From positions 3,731,501 to 3,795,500 of the forward strand of contig JAOVFP010000010.1 of assembly GCA_025738555.1 (NCBI GenBank): a stretch of DNA of 64,000 bases. Reading direction: 5' to 3'. The translations under genes and the position numbers were made by a program. A model generated the notes under the pieces. It ran no database searches, was not told the origin of the DNA, and saw nothing but the letters and a program-made list of their open reading frames with translations. The stretch comes from Cyathus striatus (taxonomy: Eukaryota > Basidiomycota > Agaricomycetes > Agaricales > Nidulariaceae). Below, piece by piece: positions 1 to 10,025 of this stretch. The first letter of the stretch is position 1. Each line of letters opens with the position of its first letter.

Positions 1-1518
1 TTATTATTTTCAACTAACCATACAGGAAGACAATGGAGAGATATTGATCTTTCTGATTCTGAGTCATCTGATTATGACTCAGACTATGAATGGAAAAGAA
101 TTCAGAGAAAGATTAGGGCTCAAAGGCATAAGAAGGATAGGAAGCATAAGAAAGATAGAGAAAGGAAAGATACTAAAAATCGTACAGTATCTTTACCTGC
201 ACCAATTCCACCTGCACCAATTCCACCAGTTGCACCTAGACCAGGTGAGACAAATAATGGTGTAGCACGTTACCAGGGTAGTTCTGAAGAAATAGAAGAA
301 TTAATTCACCAGTTAAATGCAATGTCACTCAATGACAAGCGCTATGCAGGATTGTACTACAGAGTTTTGACATTAGATAAGACAGGATTTGCTGCCAAAT
401 GTATTCGAGAACCTCCTAAGGGTAACATAGTTCAAAGAACATACAGAATCCCAGCAGAACAACCTTCAAAGTCACCTGCTACCTTTCCAAACAACATAAA
501 TATGTCAAACCCACCCTTTCAATCTGGAATGTCAGCTGAATCTGGAATGTGTTATGGGTGTGGGAAAAGTGGACATATGATGAGAGATTGTCCAAAGTTA
601 GCAGACTTCATACAGAAGGGTATCATTAAATGGGATAGCTATGGATGTAAATATACATTAGGAGATGGAACCAGAATCTATCGTAAACCTGGGGAATCCT
701 TATACCAAGCTGTCACACATTACTTAACACCTTCAAGTAACTTTATATCAATTTCATCTGATGTAGAGTCATACTATGACAACCTGCAATCACATCATTA
801 CACTATCAATGAATCAGATGTAGACCATTCTGATTGGGATGATGAGTCACAACACATGTTCAATTCACAATATGGTTCTTACCTCATTGATTCTAATTCA
901 GACACAGATGATGAAGATGAACCTATGTATGTGTTTGCTGCACCAGAGGATTGTCAACCTGGACAAGTTGTGCCATTAGTATGTGTATTTCCGGCTGAAA
1001 GAACAATGAAGTCAAACAAGAATCCACGGAAATTAATATTTGATGGAGTTGAAGTACCACGTAAACCCTATGGAAAACCAAACCAAGATCCTGATAGGAA
1101 ACCATCAGCTAAGCCATTGAGTAAGCAAGATCGATGGGAAGCCCAACCTCTTGGACAGAAACCAATAACTCAAGCTCCATTTGCCACTCAAGATCGCTTG
1201 GATCAGAAACCAAAAGTGAGATTTGAGCCTCATAAAGCGAACCCGCATTTCGGAACCATCCCCAACAACATAATGGTGTTCAGTCCAAGGGAAAAGAAAC
1301 AACTGCGCATGACATTGAAATGGCATCTCCAGAGGAAACTCCAGGGGAAGGAAAATATATCCCAGTTGATGCAAGGAAGACTAGTTGGAAAGAAAGAATT
1401 GTGGAGAACAGTAAGAAAACAATTCACCCAGCTCCTCTTAAAGAAGAAGCTAAGCCTGCCAAAAATGTTGAATGTCAAAGTGAGCTGTCATCACAAACAG
1501 ACCCCAGATCAGTTGTAG
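1..1518 (+). CDS. Retroelement Gag with CCHC zinc knuckle (5' end outside window)
   Basis: The frame is open from the first base of the window, so the true start lies upstream. The first ~100 residues are acidic (SDSESSDYDSDYEW) and then strongly basic (RHKKDRKHKKDRERKD), followed by a proline-rich linker. A retroviral-type zinc knuckle C-x2-C-x4-H-x4-C (CYGCGKSGHMMRDC) sits at 550-591, which in Gag proteins binds the element's RNA. An acidic stretch and a PxQDR-type basic linker follow. The reading frame ends at 1518, but from about 1265-1290 the protein-like signal passes to the -1 frame, which continues as the protease. This could be programmed -1 frameshifting between gag and pro, as known in retroelements, or a small indel. 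The gag assignment is secure; the frame change is an inference. Confidence 0.8.
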   Translation, partial: LLFSTNHTGRQWRDIDLSDSESSDYDSDYEWKRIQRKIRAQRHKKDRKHKKDRERKDTKNRTVSLPAPIPPAPIPPVAPRPGETNNGVARYQGSSEEIEELIHQLNAMSLNDKRYAGLYYRVLTLDKTGFAAKCIREPPKGNIVQRTYRIPAEQPSKSPATFPNNINMSNPPFQSGMSAESGMCYGCGKSGHMMRDCPKLADFIQKGIIKWDSYGCKYTLGDGTRIYRKPGESLYQAVTHYLTPSSNFISISSDVESYYDNLQSHHYTINESDVDHSDWDDESQHMFNSQYGSYLIDSNSDTDDEDEPMYVFAAPEDCQPGQVVPLVCVFPAERTMKSNKNPRKLIFDGVEVPRKPYGKPNQDPDRKPSAKPLSKQDRWEAQPLGQKPITQAPFATQDRLDQKPKVRFEPHKANPHFGTIPNNIMVFSPREKKQLRMTLKWHLQRKLQGKENISQLMQGRLVGKKELWRTVRKQFTQLLLKKKLSLPKMLNVKVSCHHKQTPDQL

Positions 1519-3722
1519 AATCGATTCTAAACACGGATGTGGTATTACCACTTAAAACCATATTAGGTACTTCCAAAGAAGTAGCCTATAATTTACAAGA
1601 ATGTCTTAAGGTTAAAAATGCCACTGCACCCACATACACAAATAAAGTATCTCATTACATACATGAACGATCTTACCCCTATTCCATGATAGCTACTACT
1701 GATTTGAGAAGTGAAGGCCCTTTAATCAAAATTAAACTTTACCATGGTGGAAAAGAAGTTAAAGCTGTAATTGATACTGGATCTCAATTAAATATTATCA
1801 ATGAACAGCTAGCAAATGAACTTGTTCGTATGCCAATGGATGTTACTCAGTCCATCACCATGACAGATGCAAATGGTGGTGAAGGAAGATTAAATGGACT
1901 TATAGAGAATGTAGAATTATCTAGTGGAGGATTAACCACTAGAGCAAATCTATATGTCAAAGAAGGAACACCCTTTGAAGTATTACTAGGAAGACCATGG
2001 CAAAGAGATTATAGAGTGTCAATTGAAGAATGTAATGAAGGCACTTACATACATATTACTGACCCCAGTCCTGGTGGTAAACAATATAAACTATGTGCCT
2101 TACAAGAAGAAGATTATTCAAGAAAAATAAATAGAAAGATTTTTTATACCTCTATAACCCAAGAAACAGCTGCACAGTCAGTCATAGGCTTGAATAGCCT
2201 ATTACTAAGCAGTATTACATCAGCTGATGATGTCAGAAATAATAATTTCGGAAATAATCATGATTTTACTAATATTTCTGAAAGCGGACAAGCTTTACAC
2301 AGCAGTAGTACTAATCCAAACAATTCTCAGAATTGGAACAATGCAGAAAGTAATACAAACATGGATAGAAGCACTAATACAAATAATTATATGTACTGGC
2401 AAAATAGAAATAATAATCAAGATATTTTAAACTTCAATGGAAACAATGGAAACATCTCTGAATACTGTGATTTTTCGGTGTCATTGAAGGACAATGGGTA
2501 CAATGGAAATTACCCAATGCATTCCCACCCCATTGTTGAAATTAATCAGGATTTAAATCGCTTTTCCCAGGGAAATAACGAAATTAATGCGGAATTAAAG
2601 AGTAATTCCCATGGGACAATCAAAATTAACTCATCTATTGATTCCAGACAAAGGTATTCAAGTAAAGAAAAGGAAATTACATTGTCTAGCACTTCGCAGA
2701 ATTTTGTAGTTGAAAGTGAGGAAGGGAAAGAATATAAAAGACTTCAAAAATGCGCACCAAACTATACAGAAATCTATTGCACAGCACTTGATCTACACTC
2801 TGCAGACATCACTTTCCTCCCACCCACTATGCCGGTCATTTTGATCGATGATGACCCCATGCTTCTTGGAAATGGAAGTGCTACCAAAGCATTTGGTCCT
2901 ATTGATGGAGTTGTCGGAGCGCAAACACCTAAGGAATTGGTTCATGCGAGTGTCTCGGCTATTAAAGATCGATTAGATAAGGGAGAACCCAAATTTCTTC
3001 GGCCTGGAACACTCACTACAGGCTCTACAGTTTATTTAGGTCGCAGACTTGATTTATCCTCACACCCTATTGAGGAACTTGTAGCACTGGATGCTACTCT
3101 AGTTGTTCATAATAGTCATACTGGTTTGTTAGGAGGATTGCGAGGACATGCTCATATCACTTTCTATCCTGATGCAGAATTCGAAGGACAAGCCGGACCG
3201 TGGGAACTTCGGCTTCCCTGCGATCGAGATAAGCAGTTTGCCGCAATCGCTCATTATTATGGGCAGCAAGATGAATGCCACCCTTTTGACGATCCTTCTT
3301 TCCATCCCTCTCTAGTTCCTACTTGCTTCGATGCCAACCGCTCAGTTTTAATTCCTGATTTTCTGGACAACCATGTTGCATCAAGTAACAGGAAACTAGA
3401 CAGTGAGATCATCCATTCTGATCCTGCTAATATTTTTGCGGATCACTTAGCTACACTGCTCGATCATGATCGTAATGGAGTAGTGCCTATACTCAGCAAG
3501 ATCGCTTCAAGAGATATTCAGTATTTATCTCACATCGAGTTCGAATTTTTACAACAAATCGGAGATGTTGTCTTGAAAAAGACCGAAATGTGGGACACAG
3601 ATGGAATCCCTTTACCTGAAGACTTAGTTTGGAGAAATGGGACTCATACTGACTGTTATGGTACGTCTCATACAGTGTATCCAGACATTGAACATATTTT
3701 TGCGCTGGCACAAAAGACTTAG
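1263..3722 (+). CDS. Retropepsin-like protease polyprotein without reverse transcriptase
   Basis: An ~800-residue open frame starts with a linker typical of basidiomycete gag-protease proteins. It then shows a retropepsin-like domain: catalytic VIDTGSQLNII with the Asp codon at 1773-1775, followed ~75 residues later by VLLGRPWQRDY. Retropepsins of this group dimerise and process Gag. After the protease comes an Asn-rich linker (NNNFGNNHDF, NNYMYWQNRNNN) and a ~300-residue C-terminal region that I do not recognise and that shows no RT motif (YxDD absent). The frame stops at TAG 3720-3722, but the same frame is open again to about 3868, where unrelated repeat sequence begins, so the stop may be secondary. 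A frame this long and uninterrupted is notable among broken neighbours. Confidence 0.75.
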   Translation, partial: QQHNGVQSKGKETTAHDIEMASPEETPGEGKYIPVDARKTSWKERIVENSKKTIHPAPLKEEAKPAKNVECQSELSSQTDPRSVVESILNTDVVLPLKTILGTSKEVAYNLQECLKVKNATAPTYTNKVSHYIHERSYPYSMIATTDLRSEGPLIKIKLYHGGKEVKAVIDTGSQLNIINEQLANELVRMPMDVTQSITMTDANGGEGRLNGLIENVELSSGGLTTRANLYVKEGTPFEVLLGRPWQRDYRVSIEECNEGTYIHITDPSPGGKQYKLCALQEEDYSRKINRKIFYTSITQETAAQSVIGLNSLLLSSITSADDVRNNNFGNNHDFTNISESGQALHSSSTNPNNSQNWNNAESNTNMDRSTNTNNYMYWQNRNNNQDILNFNGNNGNISEYCDFSVSLKDNGYNGNYPMHSHPIVEINQDLNRFSQGNNEINAELKSNSHGTIKINSSIDSRQRYSSKEKEITLSSTSQNFVVESEEGKEYKRLQKCAPNYTEIYCTALDLHSADITFLPPTMPVILIDDDPMLLGNGSATKAFGPIDGVVGAQTPKELVHASVSAIKDRLDKGEPKFLRPGTLTTGSTVYLGRRLDLSSHPIEELVALDATLVVHNSHTGLLGGLRGHAHITFYPDAEFEGQAGPWELRLPCDRDKQFAAIAHYYGQQDECHPFDDPSFHPSLVPTCFDANRSVLIPDFLDNHVASSNRKLDSEIIHSDPANIFADHLATLLDHDRNGVVPILSKIASRDIQYLSHIEFEFLQQIGDVVLKKTEMWDTDGIPLPEDLVWRNGTHTDCYGTSHTVYPDIEHIFALAQKT

Positions 3723-3867
3723 CCCAAGGAAATGGAAGGAGTTTCACAGCCTTCCATAACCCCTGCACACCCTGCTACGATGTTTTTCGACCTCCCTTTT
3801 AATTTTGACAAGGTAGAAATTGTCTCCACCCCTCCTTATTCACCTATTACCGACCTCTCATATACCA
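3723..3867 (+). other. In-frame continuation after the protease ORF stop
   Basis: Directly after the TAG at 3720-3722 the same frame stays open (PKEMEGVSQPSITPAHPATM...) for about 45 codons. It is then cut by a repeat whose coding sense runs the other way. The element may originally have been longer, with its 3' part replaced. This rests on open frame only. Confidence 0.35.
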
Positions 3868-4066
3868 CTGGCTCCATTATACTTGACATTATATACAGCC
3901 TTTGCTGTACATTATCCTTCATACCAAGTTTCATACAATTCATACAGCTTTTGCTGTACAAGATCACCTATTAAATTTCCAAGAATATCCTCGCTAAATA
4001 TTTCCTGACACTCAGGTGTTGTAACACGAACAAAGTTGATTCCTGTTAGCACCTTAGATTAACTTA
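3868..4066 (-). pseudogene. Antisense exon fragment, copy 1 (LTGINFVRVTTPECQEIF)
   Basis: On the minus strand an exon-like block starts after an acceptor-like ...TCTAAG and reads VLTGINFVRVTTPECQEI..., then LVQQKLYELYE and TAKAVYNVKYN. It contains a TAA stop between YEG and CTAKAV. A second copy with the same frame and no stop lies at 61047-61250. The family is not recognised. Because both copies keep the same frame and acceptor, this was probably an exon of a gene carried by, or captured in, a repeat. Here it is a broken fragment. Confidence 0.5.
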
Positions 4067-4081
4067 ATCTTAAACGACAGC

Positions 4082-6029
4082 GCATAACATTGTCACGCAT
4101 CCACACACATCACAATTGTCACATCATTTCTGCGCATCACATATTTCCCACGCATCATATTTGTCACACATTTCTCATGCATCCTGTACATAACCTATTT
4201 CCCATACTATGCATATGTTACTTTTCTCGTGTGTCACACATCTGTCACGCTTTCATGTGTTTGTTATGCTTTGGAAGCACATCATATGTCACATTTGTCA
4301 CATTTTGTAAGAGCGTCACGCATGTCACATGTGTCACATTTATGAGAAGTGTCATACATTTCAAGCATGTCATGCTTGCATGTATGTCATGATTGTGACA
4401 TGTTGATGTGATTCCAACAGGTCTGTAATGAAAATGTTTCTACACTTTTCACAATCAATGAATCAGAAAACCCTGAGCCCATTGCTTAGTAATGTAATTC
4501 AACCTCTTGCATTGATGACTCTGCATTGATGATTCTGTGATGGCTGTCAGTCATTGATTCTGACCCTTTTGACAGATGGGGTCTGATGCTGTCAATAACA
4601 ATACTGCACATGACTATGGAGAAATAATAGTAAGTTTTACTAGGAAAGAAAGAAGAAAAGGCAAAGTAGCCTTCAGTGAATACTAAACTAAAGAATAGAA
4701 AAGTAAGTAAGTAATGACTACTGCACAAGAAAATGTAGAGAAGTACAGGAGGTAGTTTTCATATGTATGAATAGATACTGATACTAAAAGAGCTATATCA
4801 CATATGTCAGAGAAGTGAAGCACATGTGACAGTGTAGGAGTGTCATGTAATCATATAGAGTAAGCATATATATAACTCAATAATGTGTGTTGAAGATATG
4901 AGAATAATCAATAGTTGACACAAGAATCATGACCATCTAATAACTGAGACATGTGAATTTGATGTGATGTGGAATCACATAGATTCACCATTCTTTCTTA
5001 TTTGTTATTCATGTGTAGTTCTTTGATAACCTCATTATCTCTCATATCCAGACAAACCATTATAGTTTTTACTTTGTCATTTCATTACATCTCTAGAAGT
5101 GATTATAAAACATCTCATACCATCCCATTCTCAAATATCTCATGCTCTGTCAATAGTGCTAAGATTCCAACTACATATGCACTCTACATCTTTCACTCTA
5201 GTTTCTTATTACTACCACAATTCCATAACTCTCTGATTGTCATTTTCCATGTTAAGTCTTCCAATTTTACAAGTACACTTTGTTTCCTCTGCATTTATAA
5301 TTTACTCTGTACCAATAGATACCTATTCCACTTCCATGACAATTTGAATAGTTGTAGAGATAGATAAATTGCATATGATTGAAAAGTGTGATATTTGCAA
5401 AAAAGTTGCAATGTGCATGAAAAACAAATGATAGTACCACTAACAAGAAATGTATATTTTAAGTTAGCTATATTTAGTATGAAGGGTGTGTAGGTTTTCA
5501 GTATTTAAAATAGAATAAGTCAATGATTGCAAGTTACTTTCAAAGCCTAGTTCACAAGACTTCAATTGCAGTTCTAGTCAAAAACTCGGATAGTTAATAT
5601 TCAATTCAAGCTACTAGTACTTGGTACTTCAAATACTATTCAAGAACTTCAAATACAATTTCAAAATGTTACTCTACTTTGAGAACAGAAGGACACCTCC
5701 TGCAGTACTTGCCTTCCCTACAGCTAATCTGAACTACCTATATACTATAATGATGCCTAGGGATATTGTGTAATGTAGTTTGAAATGTATGACACTCCTC
5801 ATAAATGTGACACATGTGACATGTATGACACTCTTACAAAATGTGACAAATGTGACATATGATGTGCTTCCAAGTGTGATGCACAGGAAAAGTAACATAT
5901 GTGTAGTGTGGGAAATAGGTTATGTACAGGATGCATGAGAAATGTGTGACAAATGTGACGCATGTGAAAGCGTGACAAATATGATGTGTGGGAAATATGT
6001 GATGCGCGTGGATGCGTGACAATGTTATG
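4082..6029. repeat. Fold-back element with ~250-300 bp inverted arms
   Basis: The left arm (about 4082-4380) begins GCATAACATTGTCACGCATC. Its reverse complement ends the right arm (about 5778-6029). Both arms share ordered blocks: CATCCTGTACATAACCTATT, GGAAGCACATCATATGTCAC, and a terminal TGTCATACATTTCAA. They differ by small indels. The ~1.4 kb between the arms is AT-rich and has no convincing gene. This fits a non-autonomous fold-back or MITE-like DNA element. I could not fix a target duplication. The long ORFs read across the arms are translations of the repeat, not genes. Confidence 0.6.
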
Positions 6030-6295
6030 CATGGGAAATATGTGGAGCATGAGAATGATGTGACAATTGTGACACGCATGAAGGCGTGACAAATGTAATG
6101 TGCGGGAAATACATGGAGCGCGGGAATGATGTGACAATTGTGATGCGTGTGAAGGCGTGACAAATGTAATGCGTGGGAAATATGTGGAGCGCGGGAATGA
6201 TGTGACAATTGTGACGCGCATGAAGGTGTGACAATGTAATGCGCGGGAAATATATGGAGCGTGGGAATGATGCGACAATTGTGATGTGCACCACA
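6029..6295. repeat. 71-bp tandem repeat, nearly four copies
   Basis: Units start at 6029, 6100, 6171 and 6241 (periods 71, 71, 70). Each contains GGGAAATATGTGGAGC, then GGGAATGATGTGACAATTGTG and GAAGGCGTGACAAATGTAAT-like blocks. The array abuts the right arm of the inverted element, and diverged relatives of its TGTGACAAATGTGATG core occur near 21.0, 28.7, 29.3 and 55.4 kb. Confidence 0.75.
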
Positions 6296-6349
6296 ATTGT
6301 CACAAAGAGCATACATTTGAGTGCCATATCATTTTAAAAGTAATATAGT

Positions 6350-6905
6350 TAGTATTGAAATGAGTGCAAATGATCACCATCTAATATTCTTAAAATGATC
6401 ACTTTTGAGTGCCCCCATATTCAACTAATACAATAGCCTAGTAGTCACAAGTAATGCATAAATGAGTGCCAATGATTGCCTCATAATATTCCTGAAATGA
6501 TCACTTTTGAGTGCCTCCATATTATAGTAATATAATAGCCTAGTAATCACAAGTAATATATAAATGAGTGCCAATGATTGCCTCCTAATATTCCTGAAAT
6601 GATCACTTTTGAGTGCCCCCATATTCAACTAATACAATAGCCTGGTAATCAAGTATAACAATTAAATGAGTGTCAATGATTGCCACCTAATATTCTCCAA
6701 ATGATCACTTTTGAGTGCCCCCATATTCAGCTAACACAATAGCCTAGTTATCAGGTATAATAATAAAATGAGTGCCAATGATTACCACTTAATATTCTTC
6801 AAATGATCACTTTTGAGTGCCCTCATATTCAATAATATTACAGTCTAATAATGAAGTATAATAACTAAATGAGTGCCAATGATCACTATTACATTACATT
6901 CACTC
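6350..6905. repeat. ~105-bp tandem repeat, about five copies
   Basis: The unit runs AATGAGTGCCAATGATTGCC, then ...ATTCCTGAAATGATCACTTT, TGAGTGCCCCCATATTCA and AATACAATAGCCTAGTAATC. Copies begin near 6463, 6573, 6666, 6768 and 6868 with a degenerate one before. No coding content is visible. Confidence 0.7.
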
Positions 6906-7680
6906 AATATGCCTTATAAAAACGGCACTCAATTTTGCCTTGAAAATATGATTGTGGCACTCATTTTTTCAAGCTAATTTGTGAATAAATTGACTGACAC
7001 TTATGTGGAGGACCACACAGGAATCCTAGGTGCTGTAGTTTTGCATAAATTTTTGACAATAAGTAGTTGAATAGTCAATAGAAAAGTAATAGAGTAGTAT
7101 AGAAGTAGTGGGTTATATATTTTATACAAGTGGCAGACCATAACTAAACATCTATAGAATGGTCTGATTATGTAATACAGGTGGTTGACAATAGAGTGTA
7201 TTCATAATGAAGTGAAAGCAGACCATAAGTAAGCAAGTACAGGCATTGGTATGAAGATATAGTAATAGTAATAAAGCAGAGTATAGTATTAGTATTGTAA
7301 TAGGACTAGTAATAGAGCGGAGTACAAGTATTAGTATAGTAATAGTAATAGTAATAGTAATAAACCAGAGTACAAGTATTAGTAGTATTGAAGTGTATAG
7401 TAATAACACTAGTACTTAGTATGGTCAGCCACTTCATTAGTGTAGTATACTAATAAAGCAGACTACAAGTATTAGTATTGAAGTATAGTAATAGTACTAT
7501 GGTGCAGATCGCTTAGTCACCACCTGTTTTGTATAACGGCAAAATTGATCCGGGAAAATTTTTGAAATTAAATTAACTATTTTTTGTTGTTTTTTTAATC
7601 ATTTTGCCACCATATCAACATAGTTACCAGTGTTGTTATGAGTGCTGATTCCTGAACTCAAACCACCACAGCACTCCACC
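6906..7680. other. Non-coding AT-rich stretch with AGTAAT microsatellite
   Basis: From about 7240 to 7500 the sequence is a loose microsatellite of AGTAATAGTAATA and ACAAGTATTAGTAT blocks. Around 7530, AACGGCAAAATTGATCCGGG may be a terminal repeat of the following transposon: a related motif in inverted orientation (CCGAATTTTGCCAAACAAAA) lies at about 10311-10330. No gene is seen. Confidence 0.4.
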
Positions 7681-10025
7681 ATGGGCCATTCAAGCAAATC
7701 TCAAAAAGCAAAACAAGAGGCTGCTGCTTGAGCAAGGGAGGGTTGAGCACATCAAACCCAGGTGCATCAAATCCAAGGGCAGCAACAGCAAATCAAAAAA
7801 TGCTCTGTTGCTAACACTTCAAATTCAACATCAGCCAACACTTCACATGCCACCCAAATAATCACATGTCCTGAATCTAATGATAACACTGCAATTTTAG
7901 CACCATTAACTGATCTTGAAATTGAAGAGGAGGACTGCACTTCTTGGACAGGAGGTATTAGCCATGAGATATCAGACTCAGAAGATGATATGTCTGCATG
8001 GGAGGACAAAGAGGAAACCACAGTGGATGAGAATGAATGCCCAGATCCGGAGGAACTTGCACCACATGAGGTTTTGGAAAGTCTGAGGCGTGAATGTCAA
8101 TTCCGTGCAGATCTGGATGTTTTGAGTAAACCAACAGCTTATGAGAAGATACTTGCAAATAAACCCACATCATCTTGGAAGAAAGCAGAGGCACAACACT
8201 GCCATGGATATAATGGTAGGTCAGACAGAACCAAGCATCACAATAATAAAAAACTTTGGGACAAAGAAAAGAAGGATGCAGTGACAAGGGAAAGGTATGC
8301 TATTAATTTGGTAATATGTAAATATGTGCTTACAGTGTACCTTATTGATTAATAGTAATACTGCAAAAACATTCAGAGATTTCTTTACAGTCCACCAAAC
8401 TCCACATGTGGATACTGATGAGGAAGTGAATGATTCATTTCATGGATATCTCTCTGATCTCAGTGATGATGAATGTGAGATAGAGAGCTGGCAGTCAGAT
8501 AATGAAGAAGAGTCTGAACCTGAACAGATACTTACCAGTTCATCCAATGTTATTCCTCCTCCTCCTTCAAAAAGACGAAAGCTTTCTGTTTCAGTCAAAG
8601 AAGCCAGAATAAGAGGGAATGCTCATAAGAAAAAATTACTCAATGATGGACTAACTGACATTGAGAAGCTGATAGCCTCAAAAAGAACTATTTTTGATGC
8701 AGGACACAATGGTCTGCAAGCATATCATGCACATGCAATACAGAGCTGCCTTCATATAATGGTAAAGAGAACTCGTAAATTTGTTGAGGCATCAAAGATG
8801 GCTGCAGAAAGTCATGGATTTGCCAGGGAACATGGAGGTCGACTTGTGAGGTCATGGGTTAATGCATGGATTCAATCATGAAGCCTTCCAGTGTCAAAGA
8901 GAGGAGCTCATGCAAAAGTTTACTCACTTCTTGATGACCCTGAAATTTGCACAGAATTACGTGCATATCTTTGAACAAATAAGTGGGCAATGGACCCAAA
9001 GAAGCTTTCTTTATTCACACAAAACAAACTCCTACCAGATGAATCAAAGAAGTACCTCACTAATGTTGTTCAAACTGAGATGCCAAGAGGTTTGCTGCAG
9101 TATCTTGAGTTGGAACTCATTCCACATGTTCATATGAAAGTTACAAAGGGAATTTCTTTGGTAACTGCAAGACAATGGTTAAAAAAAGAAGGCTTTCGTT
9201 TTGCAGCACACAATAAGGCATTATATTATGATGGCTATGAGAGGCCTGATGTAATAATTGTCCGTCAGAAGAAATTCATACCATATTACAGAAAAAATGA
9301 ACCTCGACTTATTAAATTTGAAATAGGAAATGTCTTAAAGGAAATTCAACCAAAACTTAATCCTGGGGAGAGACCTCTTGTTTTTGTTGCACAGGATGAA
9401 ATGACAGCACAGGCAAATGATGGACAAAAAATGTCATGGATTTGGAGAGGTGAGCAACCACTAAAGAAGAAGGGAGTTGGTAGAGGTCTGCATCAATCAG
9501 ATGTTATCTGCTCAACAGTTGGCTGGTTAAAAGAAGCCAGCCAGACTATTGAATATGGAAAGAATTATGATGGATATTGGAATGGTGAGATGTTTGTAAA
9601 CCAGGTAATTAATATTTGTTCAATATTATTATTACATATTAAATCAGAGTATTCAGATAAAGGAAAAAATTATACCAGCATTTGAAAAGGCTCATCCACC
9701 AGGTTACCAAATGCTTATGATGGTGGATAACTCACAAGGGCATTCAGCATATGCAACAGATGCTTTACTTGTCAATCATATGAATATGAACCCAGGAGGA
9801 AAACAGTCCATAATGCATGATGGGTGGTTTATCAGGGATGGAATTAAGATTTCTCAGCCAATGGTGTTCCCTCATGATCACCCTCAGTTCCCAGGTGAAG
9901 CAAAAGGAATGAAGCAAGTACTCCATGAGCGTGGACTATTCAAAAATGGTCTCGAAAATGCTTATATCTCTGCACGCAGTGGTGGTCATTCTACGGTCTA
10001 TACACCATTAGAATCATCGCAATAA
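7681..10025 (+). pseudogene. IS630-like DDE transposase, truncated and with four TGA stops
   Basis: ATG at 7681 opens a protein with three segments joined by introns at 8295-8376 and about 9604-9659. N-terminal acidic and basic regions precede a DDE core with VAQDEMTAQANDGQKMSWIW (first Asp) and MMVDNSQGHSAYATDALLV (second Asp), then NPGGKQ and GMKQVLHERGL. This pattern matches the fungal DDE family related to IS630/Tc1-mariner, which cuts and pastes DNA. The part that would hold the third acidic residue (normally in an HCELNxIE-type motif) is replaced by unrelated sequence after ERGLFKN, so the enzyme is truncated. In-frame TGA codons at 7729-7731, 7744-7746, 8879-8881 and 8972-8974 all fall where CGA (Arg) fits. 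It is inactive. Confidence 0.85.

Noticed and set aside
5799..6327. Minus-strand ORFs up to 165 codons
   Set aside because: They are translations of the TGTGAC tandem repeat, rich in HICHTF-like periodic peptides, and several frames are open at once.
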